Source: Hyalella azteca (taxonomy: Eukaryota > Arthropoda > Malacostraca > Amphipoda > Hyalellidae). From it: a stretch of 64,000 nt of DNA. Below are positions 59,201 to 64,000 of this stretch, one piece after another (the first letter of the stretch is position 1; each line of letters begins with the position of its first letter). The notes beneath the pieces were generated by a model. That model saw nothing but the letters and a program-made list of their open reading frames with translations. It did no database searches and was not told the DNA's origin. Position numbers and translations under genes: made by a program. The stretch is from contig NW_025941636.1 of NCBI RefSeq assembly GCF_000764305.2, forward strand, positions 310,001 through 374,000, in the 5' to 3' direction.

Positions 59201-60013
59201 GGTATCTAACAAAGTCTTTTTGTGTTAAATTTATTTATTTATTTTTTGCTCTCTCACCGTAGTTCAGTGGCTCACGAGACAATAATTTGTCTAATAAGTA
59301 CTAAGCAAATTCTTCAACTATGAAAATAAATGAATGTATATATGAAGTATTCCGTCCACGAAGGCGGCTTGATCTCGCATAGCCGCAAGGCTCCGAACTT
59401 TTGCGACAGCTTGAAGGAAATTTCCATTCAGGAGCCTAACTTATAATTAAATGAATTGAACGTTGTTGATTCAGGAGGCTGGAATTTTTAATTAAAAAAT
59501 TTTTGTTAATTAGCGCAAAATTATTACTTATATTTCCCCACAATGCTGGCCAAGATTATTTCAATTTGTTATTATTAGCCTTAATATAACACAAAATCAC
59601 AGTTTGTAATTCCGTTCGAGAGGAAAAATTAATAATTAATTTACAAAACACTTGACATAGGCATTATTTATATGATCATTAATTTATTTGATGTATATGG
59701 AGATCTCTTCCAATTGTCAGTGGATTCTTGCAAAAATAACATTTTGTCATCGTCATGCAGAACAAGTCTGCGGTCTTTACAGCCAGTATTAAACTTACTC
59801 GTTTATTTCCCTGGCAAATATGTTCATACGTGGTAAAATTGTAGGTAAATGATATTTTTCTTGCATTTTACCTTCGTTTCCCAGTGACACATGCTCTAGC
59901 CTTCAGTCAACCCATTGTTATTTCGAACAAAAAAAATGGATTAAAGTTCGTTTACAAAATATTCACAATCGTGCAGACTTATTTACCCTTACCTTATTCA
60001 TCCCATTTCCCAT
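29206..60013 (-). CDS. Dual-specificity protein phosphatase, DUSP22/DUSP15-like (short isoform 225 residues)
   Basis: Exons in coding order: 60013-59993, 33721-33599, 32878-32754, 31071-30900, 30134-29956, then either 29263-29206 (short) or 27573-25059 (long, about 1044 residues). Phases 0,0,2,0,2 all fit. The N-terminus MGNGMNK-VLPGLYVGNF is the DUSP22/15 signature with a myristoylatable Gly2, implying membrane association. The family's general-acid Asp is in ASDSPGQ. The catalytic P-loop HCLAGMSRS (Cys about 90) is intact, followed by NPNVGFLKQLSEF. The alignment to DUSP22 holds without gaps through the KEKY region. Family members dephosphorylate Tyr/Ser/Thr and act in JNK and related signalling. 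A Cys-rich tail (CDGECPVGSVCPRGLC) follows the domain. The first intron is 26.3 kb and holds a Penelope element, many minisatellites and candidate exons. Confidence 0.9.
29956..30134 (-). CDS. DUSP22/15-like gene exon 5
   Basis: Acceptor TTTTTTTCAG|GAG (phase 0), donor AGGAG|GTTTGT (phase 2). Encodes the end of the phosphatase domain (ERRRLKEKYPAYVSMMEED) and a Cys-rich tail (CDGECPVGSVCPRGLCNQRR). Confidence 0.9.
30689..30833. repeat. 81-bp direct duplication in a phosphatase intron
   Basis: Two AT-rich copies starting acttgatataaa, at 30689 and 30770, sharing ctaaaaagtttttgat. They lie just past the exon 4 donor. Confidence 0.8.
30900..31071 (-). CDS. DUSP22/15-like gene exon 4: catalytic P-loop
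   Basis: Acceptor TACCCCAG|C (phase 2). With TG from exon 3 it makes the catalytic Cys of HCLAGMSRSVTVAV. The donor that preserves alignment to DUSP22 is ACCGAC|GTCTGT (phase 0), weak. Confidence 0.9.
32754..32878 (-). CDS. DUSP22/15-like gene exon 3: general-acid loop
   Basis: Acceptor TTATGTTCCAG|GAC (phase 0), donor CATTG|GTGGAT (phase 2). Encodes DKEHLCILASDSPGQSL through GGSVLIH and the first two bases of the catalytic Cys codon. Confidence 0.9.
33245..33625 (-). repeat. 83-bp minisatellite carrying the phosphatase exon 2 donor, 3 clean and 2 diverged copies
   Basis: Plus-strand actcacgttgttgcacggca recurs at 33593 (the real exon end), 33510 and 33427. A diverged copy at about 33344 reads acttac (donor GTAAGT), and a remnant lies near 33261. 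The two clean intron copies still encode HDNARKLPCNN and differ from the exon at CAC/CAT and AAT/AAC, both synonymous. Read-through past the real donor hits TAA within 12 codons. Confidence 0.92.
33599..33721 (-). CDS. DUSP22/15-like gene exon 2
   Basis: Acceptor TGCGTGCAG|GTG and donor AACAAC|GTGAGT, phase 0 both ends, 41 codons. Encodes VLPGLYVGNF, GITHILAIHDNARKLPCNN. The donor edge is repeated at 83-bp spacing on the intron side. Confidence 0.9.
33722..35740. other. Start of the 26-kb first phosphatase intron
   Basis: Mostly AT-rich. Two CpG-rich patches stand out, at 34330-34420 and 35270-35460. No exon is recognised. Confidence 0.4.
35270..35460 (+). promoter_or_regulatory. CpG-rich patch ending in TATAAAA, possible plus-strand promoter
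   Basis: A GC-rich segment leads to ctgcgcTATAAAAc at 35447-35453. No following open frame is evident, so this is only a suggestion of an intronic antisense or non-coding transcript start. Confidence 0.2.
35745..36035. repeat. Diverged minisatellite, about 80-bp unit, 3-4 copies
   Basis: Units share gtgctacagctggcagagct, attcatcacatgcagcgctga and tcagctcggtcagc. Copies are truncated at the right. Confidence 0.8.
36225..36450. repeat. Minisatellite, 40-45-bp unit, about 5 copies
   Basis: Units share tgccacgatttacacgaaac and tctcacgaac.aattttcga. The array runs into a plus-strand open stretch that ends at a good donor (GGGAAG|GTAAGG, 36564), so a plus-strand exon of unknown identity is conceivable. 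Confidence 0.8.
36985..37540 (+). repeat. Diverged dispersed repeat, copy 2 (partner at 19361-19990)
   Basis: See copy 1. Blocks occur in the same order, including ttttcaatcacctt, gtgttaggttcgttg and gattacgtgctatgt. A local tcgtttctatttattc duplication is specific to this copy. Confidence 0.5.
37541..39032. other. Intronic sequence, nothing recognised
   Basis: AT-rich except for a CpG-rich patch at 37760-37880. No supported frame. Confidence 0.5.
39119..39152 (-). ncRNA. Hammerhead ribozyme-like core in the left Penelope arm
   Basis: The minus strand reads CTGACGA, a GGAG/CTCC stem II closed by CTGGA, then GAAAC, the conserved hammerhead core order. Penelope-like elements are known to carry hammerhead motifs with minimal stem III. 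Stems I and III are not resolved here. Confidence 0.6.
39256..39459 (-). pseudogene. C-terminal fragment of Penelope-like GIY-YIG endonuclease (left copy)
   Basis: The frame contains RTHAEQCGVPVSDSDFRVLA and RILESLYIFKLRPSLNS, typical of the end of the GIY-YIG nuclease domain in Penelope-like elements, and stops at TAG 39256-39258. The reverse transcriptase and the first part of the nuclease are missing from this copy. Confidence 0.8.
39498..39726 (+). pseudogene. Penelope-like reverse transcriptase fragment joined out of frame to the nuclease end (right copy)
   Basis: 39498-39690 encodes SNNSLSFLDCNITKSNGRFL, then VFRKPTFTGLNTSFFSF and LKTLLYRGF, a Penelope-like reverse transcriptase block. 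At about 39682 it runs directly into the last nuclease codons (AGSSYPLEIVNR, stop 39724-39726) in another frame. This is an internal deletion of the rest of both domains. Confidence 0.8.
39829..39864 (+). ncRNA. Hammerhead ribozyme-like core in the right Penelope arm
   Basis: CTGACGA at 39833-39839, stem II GGAG 39841-39844 with CTCC 39850-39853, then GAAAC at 39854-39858. Same core as the left arm, in the element's sense orientation. Confidence 0.6.
40020..40110. repeat. Short tandem repeat, about 35-bp unit, 3 diverged copies
   Basis: Units share catcaaacaatagaatt. AT-rich. Confidence 0.6.
40111..41280. other. Intronic sequence with a short GC-rich patch
   Basis: 40190-40345 is GC-rich and open in several frames on both strands, with no motif. 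The rest is AT-rich and non-coding in appearance. Confidence 0.4.
41288..41645. repeat. Minisatellite, 21-23-bp unit, about 16 copies
   Basis: Units of agatcgtgttgac.gtgg.gga alternate between two main variants. A minus-strand frame of 161 codons through the array (STRSLHH-like repeats) is a product of the repeat and is not called as a gene. Confidence 0.9.
41646..44080. other. Intronic sequence without a supported gene
   Basis: A minus-strand frame of 135 codons at 42152-42559 is the only long one. It has no recognisable motif and is within what chance allows in a 64-kb window. Confidence 0.4.
44083..44170. repeat. 19-bp tandem repeat, 4.6 perfect copies
   Basis: cctgacgtctgtcgccttg at 44083, 44102, 44121, 44140, and a partial copy at 44159. 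Perfect identity suggests recent expansion. It contains the TGACGT (CRE-like) core in every unit. Confidence 0.95.
44171..46220. other. Intronic AT-rich sequence
   Basis: No supported exon. A small duplication of aacaacgttatttgaa is at 44340-44372. Confidence 0.5.
46225..46415. repeat. Minisatellite, 44-bp unit, about 4 copies
   Basis: Units share gtaaaaatgcgggcaatgcg and gcgttccacgcgcatcagtc. The outer copies are diverged. Confidence 0.9.
47337..47690. repeat. Minisatellite, 22-bp unit, about 16 copies
   Basis: Units of ggttatcttgtgttactcaa with point variants (aatcaa, ctcaac). Plus-strand frames through it are repeat artefacts. Confidence 0.95.
47700..50060. other. Intronic AT-rich sequence
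   Basis: Short frames only. At 48450-48530 the words tttgcagtg and gcaactttc recur locally. No exon supported. Confidence 0.5.
50070..50238 (-). CDS. Terminal coding exon of an unidentified gene inside phosphatase intron 1
   Basis: The frame is open from about 50262 and closes at TAA 50070-50072. An acceptor ACAACTGCAG|T gives phase 2. The product end is Ser-rich, then acidic: SLRSSGRDTPSVSSSTDYGE, FQLEILDGGFLVHDG, QLEEDENPEYK. It looks like the cytoplasmic tail of a membrane protein, but I do not recognise it. The phase matches the candidate exon at 51244-51360 on the same strand. Confidence 0.5.
50905..50970. repeat. About 25-bp tandem repeat, 3 copies with GGTAAGT
   Basis: The word ccggtaagttgattttac recurs, with a diverged first copy cggtaaattgatttta. 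Each unit shows a donor-like GGTAAGT on the plus strand. Confidence 0.75.
51121..51196. repeat. Alternating direct/inverted short repeat
   Basis: Repeats of acaaaatgatg and catcattttaac alternate and can fold back. Length about 75 bp. Confidence 0.7.
51244..51360 (-). CDS. Candidate internal exon, phase 2 at both ends, unidentified
   Basis: Acceptor GTGATCAG|G and donor CTCTGCAG|GTGAAT frame 38 complete codons. The sequence is basic and CpG-rich: EPNTRPDRGRTWGGDRLRL, SGRPVRIDQKLHTCSVLC. Its phase joins the terminal exon at 50238 without a stop. The plus-strand 60-codon frame here is an alternative reading. Confidence rests on splice borders and phase only. Confidence 0.4.
52150..52310. repeat. 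Minisatellite, 40-45-bp unit, 4 diverged copies
   Basis: Units share gcataagcgatc.ccagtcaa and gtcgtcagccgcctta. A solitary relative (aaaatcgtcggccgcc) lies about 490 bp to the left at 51670. Confidence 0.8.
52311..57000. other. Intronic sequence, no supported exon
   Basis: AT-rich. The 55375-55510 stretch is open on both strands with protein-like composition (plus: AGHQLPILKSRTASLTAG) but has no good splice sites or motif. Confidence 0.4.
57008..57319 (+). CDS. Possible small basic open frame, 103 codons, uncertain
   Basis: The plus-strand frame has Lys/Arg-rich segments (FLVKKRPRKPRRRSLVELF, FSAKKSRPRSSLSVLEEHG) and is GC-richer than its surroundings. Other frames on both strands are also open, so the coding strand is uncertain. 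No family recognised. It could be a retrocopy fragment. Confidence 0.2.
   Translation: MSLEQHTAITTLKFLVKKRPRKPRRRSLVELFKATTSAKDNKAGWQWEFSAKKSRPRSSLSVLEEHGMWLICVQIKQIRGPVRESTGFCLRRSRVPSSAAQNS
57320..59990. other. 5' part of phosphatase intron 1
   Basis: AT-rich. It contains an imperfect hairpin (58417-58468) whose arms are gcttcaaatg and catttgaagc. A short minus-strand stretch near 59345-59430 (KLSQKFGALRLCEIKPPSW) looks protein-like but has no convincing borders. Confidence 0.4.
59993..60013 (-). CDS. DUSP22/15-like gene exon 1: ATG and seven codons
   Basis: ATG at 60013 encodes MGNGMNK, then AAG|GTAAGG (phase 0). This is exactly the family N-terminus before the conserved LPGLY of exon 2. 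Gly2 fits an N-myristoylation signal. The coding part is only 21 nt and is too short for ORF finders. Confidence 0.88.
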
Positions 60014-60280
60014 GGTGAAAGATTTCAAAGGCACCTTCCGACGTCCCAAAAATTGAACGACGTGGGAAAGCTGCTACTTTCCATTTGAAAACACCAGAAG
60101 TAAGTGAATTTGATTCTTTTATGGCGCTGCTTGAAATTATGTTGCACGAAATAATCAAACAAAACTGCAGTCAATTCGATCGCCAGTAGCAACTCGTTAG
60201 CAGTAGTAACCACAGTAAATCGTTAGCAGTAGTAACCACAGTAACTCGTTAGTAATAGTCAGTCCAGAATTCACAGTTGT
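60014..60280 (-). repeat. 5' leader of the phosphatase gene with a 30-bp direct repeat (60185-60265)
   Basis: The word ctcgttagcagtagtaacca is present in tandem 2.5 times just upstream of the start codon, probably in the 5'UTR or proximal promoter. Confidence 0.6.
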
Positions 60281-60539
60281 CCACAGAAAGTAGGAGAAAG
60301 TTATGTTCCAGCATCAAGACCAGAGCTCGGTGCTAGGAGGCTCAATACGTTCGCACAAACTGTAGATTCAAGTCTCTGGAATTGGTGGTAGCGAGACTGC
60401 ACTTGGGCATTGTAAAGCAGTAATTTGACTTGGCCAATGGCAACTTCAAATGATCAAAGAAAAATGATCCCGTGGTTCCGTTCGATACCGTAGAAAAAAT
60501 AACGTGATAAGTGATTAGTTATGAATGGAACAGCTGGTA

Positions 60540-60760
60540 TACATTATAAGCTGCCGGGCGTGGTGAGCCGACACAGCGAACGTATGTTTCCTCGCCGGCG
60601 TCGCGTGAGGCACTGAACAACTGGCACTGAACCAAGCTCAGGACGCGACATGAGGGGTATTGTGGCAGTGCCGTCTGCAGGGCCTGCCTCTGCGCCAGCC
60701 TTACGCCCTCCGGCTAAGCCACTCAGCCATGTGGTGCAAACCACTCACGTAGAACTAAAT
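60540..60760 (-). promoter_or_regulatory. CpG-rich patch, candidate phosphatase promoter/5'UTR exon
   Basis: A GC-rich island about 530-750 bp upstream of the phosphatase ATG, directly adjoining a minisatellite. No certain TATA element. Open frames on the minus strand reflect composition. Confidence 0.35.
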
Positions 60761-60960
60761 TATGTAATGTAAACTACTCAGCCAACTGGTGCAAGCTGCT
60801 CAACCATGTGGAGCAAACCACTCAGCCATGTGATGTAAACTACTCAGCCAACTAGTGCAAACTACTCAGCCTCGTGATGCAAGCCATTCAGCCGTGTGAT
60901 GCAAACCATTCAGCCGTGTGATGCAAACCATTCAGCCGCGTGTTGCATTCCACTCAGTCA
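60720..60960. repeat. Minisatellite, 22-24-bp unit, about 9 copies
   Basis: Units of cactcagccatgtgatgcaa with variation; the rightmost copies (cattcagccgtgtgatgcaa) are most uniform. It borders the CpG-rich patch upstream of the phosphatase. Confidence 0.85.
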
Positions 60961-63384
60961 GACGCAGTATGAAAATTCAGTTAATAGGCCGCTCGGTCAT
61001 TTTTGCTGTGTATGCCAATGCAATTCACTGTTCAATTTATTGAAGGAATACAAAATTTTATAACAGTTATTTCATCTAACTACAAGCAAATAACGCTATA
61101 AATTCTTATGTTTAATGACCTGTACAACCTCGGAAATTGAGATTTAGATTTATGAGCTATAAAAATTGTAACTCGAGCGTCCGCGTACAAAATTGAATCA
61201 ATAACGGGAAAATATTAAGTAAATATTTTCACTGATTTCTAAATTTAAATTTAGACCCTTAATAGAAATTTAACGATCAATTAATATATTTTACTCACAA
61301 GGCAAAGCAGATATCTTCCAATTATAAAAAAATACCTTGCAGCTTAAATTGGCATTGCCCAGGACTAATTTTACTTCACATCGTGCCACAGTATTCATTT
61401 AGTGATCATATTATCGAACGACCACATCAAAATTTGAGAGTACCGTTATCCCGACTACCATTATATCAAATTCCGCTATTACGGATCTCGTAGGTAATAA
61501 AAGAACTAAAGTGTCGTAAATAAGAGATGTCAGCGATATCCATCGTGTGCTCAAGATCTCTTTAATACTGTAATTCATGGCTGTTCATGCTGTCGTATTG
61601 TAAAATTTCTGTGAGTTACACCGAAATTTGAATATCATTTTGGTGTATATGTTTGCCTACAGCGCTTGTTTTTATCATACTTAATTTTCAAATTTAGCAA
61701 TCAAACACTAAAGACTTCACGAATCTGTCTTGCTGAAATCGTGGGTCAGCCTTAAATTTTTGATAAGCCATGGCATAATTTGGGCTAACTTCCAGAAATG
61801 TTTATTTGTAGAAATTTGTATAATCTGAGACGAAGTTTGTTGAAAAGAAAGTTCCCAAACTACTTATTTCTTTCTATATTTCTATGTTCGACCAATTTAG
61901 TGTGCACTTGTCATTTCTGGAGTAGTAGATATTTAAAATTTATCGGTTTAAATATTTTCACTTCATCTTGATCACTCTCATATCTATCTAAGTTGTATTT
62001 CACTAATTCCTCGAACGACTCATTCTGATGGTGTTTAAACCATTATATTCATTTAACAGTATTATTATAAAATGAATTTCATGAATATGATAGTTATTAC
62101 ATTCATTGAATGCAAAATAATTTCTATAAATAATTCCATTTGGGCCTTGAAATAATTTATTTTGTAATAGAAAAGATTTAACTGTTATTTATTCGAAATT
62201 ATCTCTGTCCTCCAAACATTTCAATGCCACTCCATTTAATTTGTGCGCCTTTTTTGACTGTAAGGCGATCGTCCGGCCCTCTTTGAATTTTCCATTGCGT
62301 TTGGAATTTATGATCAACATATTCATTTATTCTATATCTACTGCTCGCATCTGAAGATAAAATGAATCGAAATATTACATTTGACCCTTTTTGTCCTCCA
62401 TTTGCTGCATTTGACTTCATGAAAGCCTCTTAGGTACATTGAAAAGAATTGGCTCTTATCTTCTGCGTTTATCTTTGATGGAAACAAACTGCAGGCAATC
62501 TGGACTGTTGCCTGAACCATTTGCTTCTGGCCGGGCGCGGTGATCGCTTCACGAGCTCGGATGAATGCTGCATCAGCAAAATATCTTCCATGGCTTTGCT
62601 TCTAGCACGAATTACATGTAGTTATACACTACATTGAAACAATTTTGCTACCATAGGATCTTTCAGCATCAAATTTCGGAAAAGGTATACGGACAATTGA
62701 TACGGCACGAATAAATTTTTACTGCAGACCCCAAGAAACAAACATATGACGCATATTTTGTTTATATCGTGTTGAAGATAAAACATTATTGAAAGTTCTG
62801 TAATCAAATATCATGACTCGAACGAATCACTATCATAAACAGAATTTTTCTCTTCGAATTTACAAGTTAACTTCCCAGAAAATTTTATATTATTTATTCG
62901 TATTGAAGTGCATGTTATTGCATACAAATAATGTGAAGTCTTTGGACAGATCTGAATGATGTTATCATTGAACTCTTTGAAGCTCATGGTCTACGAGTTG
63001 CAAAGTGCATCTCAATTGTATTCTCAATAGAAGTTATTTTGCTCGGCCCTCGACGAGTTAGTCACTGGAACGAAGGTTAGGGCATAGAAGTCATCTGATG
63101 TTTTTCGTTAATGTTGAAATTATCTGCATTTAGAGGCCAGAATGTTGTTGATTATGTTGGTACTTTATAAAATCAAATTGACGAAGCAAAAAAATTATTA
63201 AGCAAATTGATTAAAGTCTGTTAGCGATAATTTAACAATCGCAGGATTGAAGCCACTGTAAAATATTGCATTATTTTGTTGGCGCCATTAACCGTGCTGC
63301 AATCTGCGTGATACTACAAATTAAATATTCTAAATTAAGAGGATCTAATTATGGAAGCAGCTGAATTGGAATTTGTTGACTTAC
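60961..63384. other. Intergenic or intronic AT-rich sequence
   Basis: The only coding-like part is a minus-strand frame at 62199-62420 (RYRINEYVDHKFQTQWKIQR, VKKGAQIKWSGIEMFGGQR). It has an acceptor-like TATCTTCAG but no recognised family; it may be a last exon. Confidence 0.35.
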
Positions 63385-63486
63385 GTTAAGGTAAACTGGA
63401 CCCCCAGCAGTGATGTCTAGACCGATGAACACCGGCCAGTATCCCTCCGCCAACCTGAGCCAGGGCAAAGGAACCGAGGTGTAACT
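63385..63486 (-). CDS. Candidate internal exon of 34 codons, unidentified
   Basis: Donor CTTAAC|GTAAGT is strong. The acceptor ACGTTATTAG|AGT is weaker. Phase 0 at both ends. Encodes SVPLPWLRLAEGYWPVFIG and LDITAGGPVYLN, which looks like folded protein. Its gene would extend left and right on the minus strand; no partner exon is identified. Confidence 0.45.
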
Positions 63487-64000
63487 CTAATAACGTATAG
63501 ATGTTTAAATTCTTAAAATATTTGGCCAACATATTTATACTCCCAATACGCTGGTATATTCTGCCTCTATGATATTTTATATTAATTATTGTTAAATGTC
63601 TACAGTATTTTACTGATTATAATACATGGATAATCATTGCGTGTTTATTCAGAACGGAATATTAGACTAATGATTACTTTGAGAAATATTTTTTCGAGTT
63701 TATTTTTGAGACAGGAGCGCAAACATCATGTCTTAAAGCAGAAATTCCGCTTAAATAAAACAGTCGGTAATCTAGATTCTACCGGGTGAGAAAAATTAAA
63801 GCTTTTTGAGTATGACTCACCTACATCCTGCTCCGTGCCTCGCTCTGGTTGGTAAGCTCGCGTGTCGTGTTATCACGCTCGCCGAGTCTTGTTTTGTGCC
63901 GTGGTAATGTTCAAGGATTCCGGCCCGTCCTTTTCTTGCTAAGGAATCTCGTAGGAATATTTCAGAATGGCTTTTCTTCTCAGTCCGTTGAACTGAGGGA
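63487..64000. other. Right edge of the window
   Basis: Non-coding in appearance; CpG content rises from 63820 onward. No feature supported. Confidence 0.4.

Noticed and set aside
60549..60563. Words resembling the start of primate Alu (gccgggcgtggtg here and ggccgggcgcggtg at 62531)
   Set aside because: The similarity ends after 13-14 bases and no Alu body follows. Chance match in GC-rich patches.
1..64000. tRNA and rRNA genes
   Set aside because: I found no cloverleaf with A and B boxes and no rRNA-like conserved block by eye.

Overview
This looks like an AT-rich animal nuclear genome, most likely an arthropod and perhaps a crustacean. The evidence is GT-AG split genes with GC-richer coding exons, large introns, a Penelope-like retroelement, dense minisatellites, and no bacterial-style gene packing. 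The lineage call is inference; no marker gene settles it. All well-supported genes lie on the minus strand.

Layout. (1) At 4392-4722 is the first coding exon of a rhodopsin-type neuropeptide GPCR; the rest lies off the left edge. (2) At 6147-7448 is an intact intronless gene for a 433-residue secreted protein that I do not recognise. (3) From 20855 down to 8402 I assembled an 11-exon gene for a 526-residue secreted leucine-rich-repeat protein: signal peptide, short helical/Cys segment, LRRNT, 13 LRRs, LRRCT. Every exon junction keeps phase. (4) From 60013 down to 29206 (or 25059) is a dual-specificity phosphatase of the DUSP22/DUSP15 type. A 21-nt first coding exon is separated from exon 2 by about 26 kb. 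The catalytic P-loop is intact. Two related alternative last exons give about 225 or about 1044 residues. (5) Inside its first intron are two phase-compatible exons of an unidentified gene (51244-51360 and 50070-50238), a head-to-head Penelope-like element pair with hammerhead ribozyme-like cores (39033-39913), and many minisatellites. (6) A further unidentified minus-strand exon sits near the right end (63385-63486).

The most unusual signal is that several tandem arrays are built from exon edges. The GPCR exon 1 donor is repeated 8 times at 51 bp. The LRR exon 10 donor is repeated 4 times at exactly 51 bp. The phosphatase exon 2 donor is repeated 3-5 times at 83 bp. The LRR terminal coding end with its stop is repeated about 6 times at 44-45 bp. 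Two LRR acceptors are also repeated or associated with arrays. Where the copies closest to exon sequence differ from the exon, the few differences I see are synonymous. About a dozen other arrays show no exon link.
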